The notes beneath the pieces are model-generated. The model saw only the letters and a list, made by a program, of their open reading frames with translations, was not told the DNA's origin and searched no databases. Positions 6,691-12,934 of a DNA stretch of 12,934 nt are shown here, piece after piece. The translations under genes were made by a program, and so were the position numbers. Position 1 is the first letter of the stretch; each line of letters opens with the position of its first letter. This DNA comes from Candidatus Aminicenantota bacterium (GTDB lineage: Bacteria > Acidobacteriota > Aminicenantia > Aminicenantales > Saccharicenantaceae), in contig JALHVH010000031.1 of the NCBI GenBank assembly GCA_022867105.1, forward strand, positions 1 to 12,934, read 5' to 3'.

Positions 6691-7845
6691 TCAGATGACG
6701 TGCGTTCCGGCCTCGATCCTGATGACGTGAATATTGGGCGTCCTGCCGAACGAGGCCTGATAATCCCGGCTGACGCGTTCCCGAAGCTCCGGAACCGCGC
6801 CCTCTTCGACCAGGCTGATGACGCAGCCGCCGAAGCCTGCGCCCATCATCCGCGCCCCGAGGACGCCCTCGACCTTCGCGGCCGCCTCGACCAGGGCGTC
6901 GAGTTCGGGTGAACTGACTTCATAGCCGTCCCTCAGGCCGGCATGCGAGGCGCCCATGCGCTCCCCGAAGCTCTTGAAGTCTCCCGTCAACAGGTCCCGG
7001 CAGGCCTCCTCCACCCGGATGTTCTCCCGGATGACGTAATCGCAGCGCCTGTAGACCACGGGGTCGAGATCGGCCCGGTGCTCCTCGAGGAGGCAGAAGC
7101 CCACATCCCGGAGGCTCCGAATGCCGGGGGCGTATTTTTTCAGGACCTCCACCCCTTCCTCGCACTGCCGGCGCCTCACGTTATATTCGGATGAGGCCAG
7201 CTCGCGCCTGACCAGGGAATCGCAGACAACGATGCGGAGGTCCGGGCGCTCGAACGGGAAGTATTCGAATTCGAGCGACCGGCAGTCGAGCTTGAGGACC
7301 TTCTTTTCCAGGCCGTGAATGTTGATGAACTGGTCCATGATGCCGCAGTGCACACCGACGAACTTGTTCTCGGCCTTCTGGGCAAGCTTGACCAGGGTGA
7401 GACTGTCGATCTTGAGGCGGAACATCTCGTTCACGGCGAAAGCCAGGCCGCCTTCGAGGGCGGCCGAGGACGACATCCCGGCGCCGATGGGAATGTTCCC
7501 CCCGAACACGCACTGGAAGCCGCGCACCGCGTACCCATTCCTGACGAACTGGTCGATGACGCCTTCAAGGTAATCGGGCCAGCGCAGGGGCGACCGGCCG
7601 AGCTCATGGAGGTCGCAGCGGAATTCCTGACCGTAATCCTGCGAGACAAAGTGGCAGACGGTGTCCTGCCGCGGCGCGACCGCGAAGACGACGGCCTTAT
7701 CGATCGCCGCCGGGAGCACGAACCCCTCGTTATAGTCCGTGTGCTCGCCGATCAGGTTCACCCGGCCCGGGGACATCACCAGGAGCGGCTCCACCCCGAA
7801 ACGCGCCCGGAACTTGTCCGAGATCTGCTGGATCAAATCATGCAC
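6691..7845 (-). CDS. galK: Galactokinase
   Basis: This 384-residue GHMP kinase makes galactose-1-phosphate from galactose and ATP, the entry step of the Leloir pathway. It has the galactokinase signature GRVNLIGEHTDYNEG (27-41, with Arg28, Glu34 and Asp37 for catalysis or sugar contact), the ATP loop IPIGAGMSSSAAL (118-130), the likely catalytic base Asp171 in GIMDQF, and the C-terminal GHMP motif GAGFGGC (335-341). The start is a GTG at 7845; the nearby ATG (7841-7839) is out of frame. A GAAGGGAAG stretch upstream serves as ribosome site. It is the last gene of the cluster, 28 bases after the small membrane protein. No galT, galE or galM is in the window, so the rest of the pathway is encoded elsewhere. 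Its length is typical. Confidence 0.97.
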   Translation of the reverse strand: MHDLIQQISDKFRARFGVEPLLVMSPGRVNLIGEHTDYNEGFVLPAAIDKAVVFAVAPRQDTVCHFVSQDYGQEFRCDLHELGRSPLRWPDYLEGVIDQFVRNGYAVRGFQCVFGGNIPIGAGMSSSAALEGGLAFAVNEMFRLKIDSLTLVKLAQKAENKFVGVHCGIMDQFINIHGLEKKVLKLDCRSLEFEYFPFERPDLRIVVCDSLVRRELASSEYNVRRRQCEEGVEVLKKYAPGIRSLRDVGFCLLEEHRADLDPVVYRRCDYVIRENIRVEEACRDLLTGDFKSFGERMGASHAGLRDGYEVSSPELDALVEAAAKVEGVLGARMMGAGFGGCVISLVEEGAVPELRERVSRDYQASFGRTPNIHVIRIEAGTHVI

Positions 7846-7873
7846 GAGGACTTCCCTTCGTCGCGGCCTTCCC

Positions 7874-8098
7874 TCACCTGTTCTTGAAGAAGAACACCGC
7901 GCCGGCGACGACCATGATCGCGCCCCACCAGATATTCGGGTGCAGGTTGGCCAGGGCCGTCGGGCTCTTGACGCCGAAGGCGAGCATGTAGATCCCCGTC
8001 AGGAGGACCAGGACCCCGATAGTCAAAAGGACGAGGCCGACGAAGAACCAGATGGGTCTCATCTTTTTCTGTTCTTTGGGCTCTTTCTGTTCGTTCAT
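7874..8098 (-). CDS. Small two-helix membrane protein of unknown function
   Basis: This gene encodes 74 residues. The N-terminus is short, charged and hydrophilic (MNEQKEPKEQKKMRP), followed by a membrane helix at about 15-38, a short loop with HPNIWW (53-58) and a second helix at about 55-71 ending FFFKNR. I chose the ATG at 8098 because it has a near-perfect AAGGAGG ribosome site; a longer frame to 8143 would overlap the symporter and lacks such a site. It begins 16 bases after the symporter stop and ends 28 bases before galK, so it is co-transcribed with them. I do not recognise the family. Its place right after a sodium/solute symporter suggests an accessory subunit or stabiliser of the transporter, but nothing in the sequence proves this. 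Confidence 0.75.
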   Translation of the reverse strand: MNEQKEPKEQKKMRPIWFFVGLVLLTIGVLVLLTGIYMLAFGVKSPTALANLHPNIWWGAIMVVAGAVFFFKNR

Positions 8099-8114
8099 GG
8101 CGTCCCTCCTTGCC

Positions 8115-9776
8115 TCACCAGAACCAGATGTTGAGAACGACAAGGATGATGAGCGAAAGGACCGCCCAGAATCCCGGCCGGTGCAGGAGCGGGACCGGCT
8201 GGCCCAAGGTCTCCGGGGTCAGCCCCTTGACCAGCCCCACGAGCTCCACATCCGGCTTCTTTTTCGTGAAGAGGCTGATGACGATCGTGACCCCGAAGCA
8301 GACGAGCCAGGCCCACCAGGCCCTCCAGAAATTGGCCGCCATGTCGCTCTGGACGGACGACATCGTAATGAACCGGGGATCGATCCAGCTGAACTTCACG
8401 GCCAGGAACATGGTGAAGGACGATCCCATGCCCGCGATGAGCCCCCAGAAAGCGCCGTTCGGAGTGATCCACTTGACGAACATGCCGAGGAGCATGGTTG
8501 CGAAGAGCGGGGCGTTGACCCAGGAGAAAATGGCCTGCATATAGTCCATGATGCTCGGGAAGCTCTTGGCCCAGTAGGCCGTGCCCACGCTGATGACGAT
8601 CCCGGCCAGGGTGGCGGCGCGCCCCATCCAGAGAAGGTTCTGGGGGGAGGCTTTTTTATTGAAGACCGAATGATAGATGTCATAGGTCCAGACGGTATTG
8701 AAGGCGCTGATGTTGCCCGCCTGCCCGGCCATGAAGCCGGCCAGCAGGGCCGTTACGCCAAGCCCGATGAGGCCCGGCGGATAGTAGCGAGCGATGAGCA
8801 TGGGGAGGGCCGAGTCGTAGTTGATCCTGCCCCCGTCCTGAAGCAGGGCGAAGCCCGTCCCCGGGTCGCGGGCGAGGGCCAGGGCGATCAGGCCGCCCAT
8901 GATGACGATGAAGGGCACCGCCATCTTGAAGAACGAGGCCAGGATGGGCGTCATGCGGGCCGAGCGCAGGTCTTTAGCCGATAGGGCCCGCTGGACGACC
9001 AGGAAGTCCGTGGTCCAATAGCCGAAAGAGAGCACGAACCCAAGTCCAAGGACAATCCCCCCCCAGGTGACCATCATCCCGTTCTGGGTGGGATCCCCCG
9101 AAGTGGACCAGAGCTTGGAGAAGGCCTCCGGGATGCGGCTGAAGACCTCGTTGACGCCGCCGATATCGATGATCCCCAGGATGGAGACGAGGAACAGTCC
9201 GAACCAGATCAGGAAGAATTGGATGATCTCGGTAAAGATGGCCGACATCAGGCCGCTCATGGTGACGTACAGAGCGACGGTCACCGCTGAAGCCAACATG
9301 CTGGCGTCCCAGTTCCAGCCGAGGAAGGTGTGAAGGACGAGGGCCATGGCGTAGAGATTGATGCCGGAGACAAGAAGGGTCATGACGCCGAAGGAGACGC
9401 CGTTCAAGACGCGCGTCTTCTCGTCGAAGCGGAGCTTGAGGTAGCCGGGGATAGATTTGATCCGCGAGCTGTAATAGAAAGGCATCATGTAAATGCCCAG
9501 GAAGAGCATGGCCGGGATGGCGCCGATCCAATAGAAATGGGCCACGTAGACGCCGTACTTGTATGTGTTTCCGGTCATGCCGAGGAGCTCGAGGGCGCCC
9601 AGGTTTGCCGACAGAAAGGCCAGCCCGGCCACCCAAGCACTGTTCTTGCGGCCTGCGAGGAAGAAATCCTCAGCGGTCTTTGTGTAGCCCCTGAGATAAA
9701 ACCCGATGCCCAGGACGAACCCGAAATAAATGGCAATGATCAACCAATCGACAAAGGTCAGGCCAATGGCTTGCAT
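8115..9776 (-). CDS. Sodium/solute symporter (SSS family, SGLT-like)
   Basis: The 553-residue inner-membrane protein has about 14 hydrophobic helices and the SSS signature features: EDFFLAGR near the first loop (36-43), a glycine-rich GLMSAIFTEIIQ (175-186), QRALSAKD (262-269) and DIY (366-368). It ends IWFW, much like Vibrio SGLT. From memory of the vSGLT sequence, the sugar-contact equivalents of Asn64, Lys294 and Gln428 appear kept (Asn58, Lys284, Gln414), while Glu88 is replaced by Tyr82. The two serines of the sodium site (SS before DIY in vSGLT and human SGLT1) align with Ala350-Gly351 here, so Na coupling may be altered. An AAAGGAG site precedes the ATG at 9776. The neighbouring galK and GH113 genes point to galactose or an oligosaccharide as substrate, though this is inferred. 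Confidence 0.9.
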   Translation of the reverse strand: MQAIGLTFVDWLIIAIYFGFVLGIGFYLRGYTKTAEDFFLAGRKNSAWVAGLAFLSANLGALELLGMTGNTYKYGVYVAHFYWIGAIPAMLFLGIYMMPFYYSSRIKSIPGYLKLRFDEKTRVLNGVSFGVMTLLVSGINLYAMALVLHTFLGWNWDASMLASAVTVALYVTMSGLMSAIFTEIIQFFLIWFGLFLVSILGIIDIGGVNEVFSRIPEAFSKLWSTSGDPTQNGMMVTWGGIVLGLGFVLSFGYWTTDFLVVQRALSAKDLRSARMTPILASFFKMAVPFIVIMGGLIALALARDPGTGFALLQDGGRINYDSALPMLIARYYPPGLIGLGVTALLAGFMAGQAGNISAFNTVWTYDIYHSVFNKKASPQNLLWMGRAATLAGIVISVGTAYWAKSFPSIMDYMQAIFSWVNAPLFATMLLGMFVKWITPNGAFWGLIAGMGSSFTMFLAVKFSWIDPRFITMSSVQSDMAANFWRAWWAWLVCFGVTIVISLFTKKKPDVELVGLVKGLTPETLGQPVPLLHRPGFWAVLSLIILVVLNIWFW

Positions 9777-9813
9777 CGTCGTTCGGCTCCTTTACCGAGA
9801 ATCGAACAAAAGA

Positions 9814-9842
9814 GGAATATCAGCTTGCCCGGGAAAAGTCAA
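9814..9842 (-). promoter_or_regulatory. Possible internal promoter before the symporter gene
   Basis: TTGACT (9842-9837) and TATTCC (9819-9814) are 17 bases apart in the 81-base gap after the GH113 gene. The -35 is good but the -10 matches only three of six positions. It could allow symporter-galK expression independent of the glycosidase. Confidence 0.35.
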
Positions 9843-9857
9843 TCCGGTCCGAAGGGC

Positions 9858-10949
9858 CTAAAGCGGTTTCCTGTACCCGAGGCGGAGGGAGTTTTCGGCC
9901 GGCTTGCCGCGGGGCGAGTAGCCGGTGTCGTTCGGGCCGCCGTCCGACGGGTCGGGCGACCACTGCCACCAATACATGCCGGCCAGCCAGGTCCGACCGG
10001 CAACCATCCGCAGGGCGGCCTCATAGCACTTTCTCTGGACGGTGAGGTCGACGGGGCCCTGCCGCTGCCAGTCCCACGGATTCTGGGCGCCGCCCTCGAC
10101 GCTGCGGATGCCGATCTCCGTGATGACAAGGGACTTTCCCCAGCGCTCGGACAGGGCCCGGAGCTTCTCCAGGTAGCCTTCCCATCCGTAACAGAGACTG
10201 GAGATCGAAGGATGGCGCTCGGAAGTCAGGGTCGGATAGGCGTCCATGCCGATGTAGTCGAGGGCATCCCACCAGGTTACGGCGTCCGGGTTTGTCTCGG
10301 CCTGGTCATCGGCATAGATCAAAGGACCCGGGAAAACCTCGCGGACGGCGGCGATCGTCCGGCGCCACTCGGCCGCACGCTGGACCGTGGCGTCGAACTC
10401 GCAGCCGACGCAGAAGAGCTCGACGTCGAGGTCCCGGGCCATTGCGGCGTAATGGAGGATGAAAGCCCGGTAGGAGTCGAACCAGGCGACCCAATCAGCT
10501 TCTGTGAAGCCCGGCCCGATCTCTCCGCGCCACTGGTTCTCCTTAAGCGGGTCGATATGGGGTTTGAGCATGACATTGAGGCCGAGGCTGTGAGCATACC
10601 GGATCATGTCGATGACCGAAACGTCCGAGGGCGTCGGCTCGGACGAGAAGTCGATGGCCGTGGAATCGACGGTTTCCTGGTAGGCCGTGACCAGCAGGCT
10701 GATCCACTCGGCGTTGGTCGCGGCCAGCGCCCGGAGGGAGGCCCTCGGCATCTCGCCGACGTATGTATCGCGCGAGTAGCCCGTGAAGGCGATGCCCTTC
10801 TGGAAGACCCGTCGCGTCGAAACGCGTTCTGTTTCCCCGCCCCGTTCCCGCCCGCGCTCCGGCCCCGCGATCATGAGGCAGGAGGCCAGGAAGAAAACAA
10901 GGGCGGGAAGGACGTAAAAGACGAGTCGCCAGCCGGATTTTTGGATCAT
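9858..10949 (-). CDS. Glycoside hydrolase family 113-like lipoprotein (putative beta-mannanase)
   Basis: The 363-residue product has a signal with lipobox FLASC (Cys24), so it should be a lipid-anchored exported protein. The mature part is a TIM-barrel hydrolase resembling GH113: KGIAFTGYSRD at the first strand, NAEWISLLVTAYQETV, the MLKPHIDP strand, the probable acid/base Glu184 in VGCEF, IGMDAYPTL, and the probable nucleophile Glu278 in ITEIGIR. GH113 enzymes characterised so far are mainly endo-beta-1,4-mannanases. A TTG lies 15 bases further upstream in frame, but the ATG at 10949 is preferred: it has a GAGGG site 8 bases upstream and the predicted transcription start lies near 10963, so the TTG would be at or before the transcript end. 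It leads the cluster with symporter and galK, consistent with galactomannan use. Exact substrate is not proven. Confidence 0.85.
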   Translation of the reverse strand: MIQKSGWRLVFYVLPALVFFLASCLMIAGPERGRERGGETERVSTRRVFQKGIAFTGYSRDTYVGEMPRASLRALAATNAEWISLLVTAYQETVDSTAIDFSSEPTPSDVSVIDMIRYAHSLGLNVMLKPHIDPLKENQWRGEIGPGFTEADWVAWFDSYRAFILHYAAMARDLDVELFCVGCEFDATVQRAAEWRRTIAAVREVFPGPLIYADDQAETNPDAVTWWDALDYIGMDAYPTLTSERHPSISSLCYGWEGYLEKLRALSERWGKSLVITEIGIRSVEGGAQNPWDWQRQGPVDLTVQRKCYEAALRMVAGRTWLAGMYWWQWSPDPSDGGPNDTGYSPRGKPAENSLRLGYRKPL

Positions 10950-10969
10950 GACAATTGCCCTCAAGGGGA

Positions 10970-10998
10970 TTCATATCAAAAGGCGAAAAATTCGTCAA
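10970..10998 (-). promoter_or_regulatory. Promoter of the GH113-symporter-galK cluster
   Basis: TTGACG (10998-10993) and TATGAA (10975-10970) are exactly 17 bases apart on the minus strand. The expected transcript start is about 14 bases before the ATG at 10949. The -35 lies 9 bases from that of the divergent promoter. Confidence 0.6.
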
Positions 10999-11007
10999 GG
11001 CGTCCGG

Positions 11008-11037
11008 TTGACGCGCTCTAGGATTTTGCCTTATACT
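11008..11037 (+). promoter_or_regulatory. Promoter of the response regulator-hydrogenase-like operon
   Basis: TTGACG (11008-11013) and TATACT (11032-11037) are 18 bases apart. Transcription would start near 11044, leaving a leader of about 26 bases that contains the GAGGAG ribosome site (11055-11060). Confidence 0.65.
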
Positions 11038-11069
11038 CGAGTCTCATTAAGAATGAGGAGCTCAAGATC

Positions 11070-11756
11070 ATGGGGAAAAAAACGGCATCGTTCATCCAGG
11101 TCTATTGTCCGGAATTGATGGCGATGATCAATCCGGGAGAATGGACGGATTGCCCGTATTTCCGAGGGCAGAAACTGGATGTTTCCAACACCGAAGAGGC
11201 GTTGAAGCAGATCTTCCGCTGTCACGTTCAATGCGATTCCAAGATCCAATATCAGTATTACGAGGACGGCCGGTTGGTGGAAAAGGTGGAGGAGTCCGTT
11301 GAGGACCAGGACAGCCTGCGCCGGATCCTCGCCCTTGTGATCCAGCAAGCTAAAACGACTGCCAAAAGGAAGGAAAAGAAGATCCTGATCGTCGACGACG
11401 ACGTCGATTTCCTGGAGATACACTCCGCCGTCTTGACACACCGGGGGTATCACGTCATCACCGCCCGGAGCTCCAAGGAATGCCTGGAGGAATTGGATAA
11501 GGCCCGGCCGGACGTGGTCGTTCTGGACGTCATGATGGAGCAGTTCGACTCGGGCTTCAAGTTGAGCAAAAAGATCAAGGACAAGCATCGCGATCTCCCG
11601 GTGATGCTGTTGACGTCCATCGGCGCCCAGACCAGCCTGGAATTCTCCTCCAATCAGGACCTCTTGAAGGCCACCGGCGCGGACGTGCTTCTGGACAAGC
11701 CGGTCAGCCCCAAGGTCTTTATAGACGAGATCGAAAAACTGACCGGTTCCAAATAA
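11070..11756 (+). CDS. Response regulator with a cysteine-containing N-terminal extension
   Basis: The 228-residue protein has a CheY-like receiver domain at about 103-226: acidic pair Asp109/Asp110 in ILIVDDD, phosphoacceptor Asp153 in VVLDVMM, Thr182 in LLTS, and Lys210 in LDKP. There is no DNA-binding output domain. The receiver, with its long stretch between LLTSIGAQ and DKPVSPK, resembles single-domain regulators I know from neighbourhoods of [FeFe] hydrogenases. About 100 residues precede it, with four cysteines (Cys13, Cys28, Cys51, Cys55) and no family I recognise; they could bind a metal or Fe-S cluster. The ATG follows GAGGAG at a 9-base spacing. The next gene, 26 bases downstream, is a hydrogenase-like Fe-S sensor, so the pair probably forms a redox or H2 signalling unit. 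Confidence 0.85.
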   Translation: MGKKTASFIQVYCPELMAMINPGEWTDCPYFRGQKLDVSNTEEALKQIFRCHVQCDSKIQYQYYEDGRLVEKVEESVEDQDSLRRILALVIQQAKTTAKRKEKKILIVDDDVDFLEIHSAVLTHRGYHVITARSSKECLEELDKARPDVVVLDVMMEQFDSGFKLSKKIKDKHRDLPVMLLTSIGAQTSLEFSSNQDLLKATGADVLLDKPVSPKVFIDEIEKLTGSK

Positions 11757-11782
11757 AAAGAGCTAAGCGGACTGCGACACCC

Positions 11783-12934
11783 ATGGACCTCCTGAGCATC
11801 TCCGAGACCAAATGCCGCCAATGCTACCGGTGCGTCCGCGAGTGCCCGACGAACGCCCTCAAGATCGATCACGGAAAGGTCAAGCGGATCTGGAGCCGAT
11901 GCATTCTTTGCGGCATCTGCTATAAGCACTGCCAGCACGACGCCGTAATCGCCCACACGGGCGTCCGGCGCGTCCAGGAGCTCCTGGATTCCGGGGAAAA
12001 GGTCATCGTTTGCCTGGACCCCACCTTCCCGGCGGTCCTGGACAAGGGAACGCCCGGCCAATTGGTGACCGCGCTAAAGAAATTAGGATTTTACGAGGTG
12101 TGGGAAGCCGCCGTCGGGGGAGACCTGGTCACCAACGCCTACAAGGCCTGGATCCAGGAACATAGGGACGCCTCCTGGATCTCGTCGTTCTGTCCCTCGG
12201 TGGTCTATTACATCGAAAAGTTCGTCCCTCAATTGAAGGACCGGCTGGTGCCGATCGTCTCGCCCATGCTGGCCTGCGGCATGGCCGTAAAACGCCTCCG
12301 GGGCTCCGACGTGAAAGTGATCTTCGTCGGGTCCTGCATTTCGAGGATCTGGGAGCGCATGAACCGCTTCGGGAAAAATTTTATCGATTACGTCCTGATC
12401 TACCACGATATCACGAACATGCTCAAAGCCAAGGGCATCGAGCGGGAAGACCAGGAGCCTTCGGAATTCGACGGGCCGGGGAGCGACCTCGGACGGATTC
12501 TGGGCATTTCCGGAGGGATGAGCAAAGGCGTGGGATTCGAGCAGGACCTCCTCAATCTCGACTATGTGGTCGAGGCGGGCGCCGACGAGGCCGTGCGGGC
12601 GGTCAAGCAGCTCCAGGAAGGAAAGATCCGCTCGAATTTCCTGGACCTCCTGTTCTGTAAGGGCTGTATCAACGGGCCCATCACGGACAAAAAGATCTCC
12701 GGTCCAAGCCGGAAACAGATCGTCGTGGATTATATCAAAGCCCAGGATAGGAAAAGTCCCCCGGACGGGAAGGACGGCTTGGACAAGCCGTCCCCCCTGA
12801 ATTTTAAAAGAAGCTTCGCAGCCCGGGACGTGTCCCTGCCCGATCCCAAGGAGGCGGAGATCCAGGCGATCCTGACCCAGCTGGGGAAAACATACCCCGA
12901 TCGGAATCAGGATTGCGGGGCCTGCGGGTACAGC
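11783..12934 (+). CDS. [FeFe]-hydrogenase-like Fe-S sensor protein, N-terminal part (open at right edge)
   Basis: 384 codons are open to the right edge with no stop. Two [4Fe-4S] ferredoxin motifs come first: Cys11/14/17/21 and Cys40/43/46/50. A domain like the [FeFe]-hydrogenase large subunit C-terminal region follows (about 70-320), with diverged H-cluster motifs: SSFCPS (Cys137) for TSCCP, VGSCISR (Cys185) for PCxxK, and FCKGCINGP (Cys292, Cys295) for the last loop. The proton-relay cysteine is Phe136, and the lysine after the second cysteine is Arg188. A further cysteine motif, DCGACGY, begins at 377-383, as in the FeS domain that links such proteins to PAS, kinase or phosphatase modules, so a signalling output may lie beyond the window. 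The ATG at 11783 fits the family start but has a weak ribosome site. Probably a sensor rather than an enzyme. Confidence 0.85.
   Translation, partial: MDLLSISETKCRQCYRCVRECPTNALKIDHGKVKRIWSRCILCGICYKHCQHDAVIAHTGVRRVQELLDSGEKVIVCLDPTFPAVLDKGTPGQLVTALKKLGFYEVWEAAVGGDLVTNAYKAWIQEHRDASWISSFCPSVVYYIEKFVPQLKDRLVPIVSPMLACGMAVKRLRGSDVKVIFVGSCISRIWERMNRFGKNFIDYVLIYHDITNMLKAKGIEREDQEPSEFDGPGSDLGRILGISGGMSKGVGFEQDLLNLDYVVEAGADEAVRAVKQLQEGKIRSNFLDLLFCKGCINGPITDKKISGPSRKQIVVDYIKAQDRKSPPDGKDGLDKPSPLNFKRSFAARDVSLPDPKEAEIQAILTQLGKTYPDRNQDCGACGYS

Noticed and set aside
9841..9862. Hairpin at the end of the GH113 gene as a terminator
   Set aside because: The arms GGCCC and GGACC pair imperfectly over only five positions and no T-run follows, so readthrough into the symporter gene is more likely.
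9330..11021. A 563-codon plus-strand open frame opposite the symporter and GH113 genes
   Set aside because: It lies antisense to two well-supported genes and crosses their intergenic promoter. Its product is rich in G, D, R, P and E with no recognisable domain, as expected for a shadow frame in GC-rich DNA.
11031..12406. Minus-strand open frames opposite the response regulator and hydrogenase-like gene (11031-11588, 11654-12061, 12083-12406)
   Set aside because: The plus-strand genes have intact catalytic and cysteine motifs. The opposite frames have none.

Overview
The window is mostly GC-rich: two lines I counted by eye gave about 62-65% G+C. It has closely packed, bacterial-style operons. 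Lipobox signal peptides on two proteins, a Hsp20/Lon protease operon and an iron-sulfur hydrogenase-like sensor suggest an anaerobic or facultative bacterium with an envelope. The gene content would fit an uncultured Acidobacteriota/Aminicenantes-type genome, but this is a guess from general resemblance. No marker gene in the window settles it.

Region 1 (1-4555, minus strand) is one tight operon, read from right to left: a multi-pass membrane protein of the YbhN/lysylphosphatidylglycerol-synthase-TM family, nrdR, hsp20, lon, and the first 41 codons of thiL, which runs off the left edge. The gaps are -4, 11, 18 and 26 bases. It joins a ribonucleotide-reductase repressor to two protein quality-control genes.

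Region 2 (4556-4784) is a regulatory gap with an inverted repeat, followed by a plus-strand tRNA-Gln(CUG) gene with a good promoter and an encoded CCA.

Region 3 (4785-6690) is AT-rich: two lines counted gave 35% and 43% G+C. It holds one gene, a sulfatase/phosphoesterase-fold lipoprotein with its own consensus-like promoter. The abrupt change in composition next to a tRNA suggests acquired DNA, but I found no integrase and no duplicated tRNA end.

Region 4 (6691-10949, minus strand) is a carbohydrate-use cluster in transcription order: a GH113-type (beta-mannanase-like) lipoprotein, a sodium/solute symporter of the SGLT superfamily, a 74-residue two-helix membrane protein, and galactokinase. 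It reads as outside hydrolysis of a galactose-containing mannan, uptake of sugar, and phosphorylation of galactose.

Region 5 (11008-12934, plus strand) diverges from region 4. It has a response regulator with an extra cysteine-containing N-terminal segment, then a gene open at the right edge that encodes two [4Fe-4S] ferredoxin motifs, a diverged [FeFe]-hydrogenase H-cluster domain and the start of a further cysteine motif. This looks like a redox or H2 sensing module rather than a catalytic hydrogenase. Its promoter and that of the mannan operon lie back to back with -35 boxes 9 bases apart. The most interesting signals are this sensory module, the loss of the Na2-site serines in the symporter, and the AT-rich sulfatase-like island.
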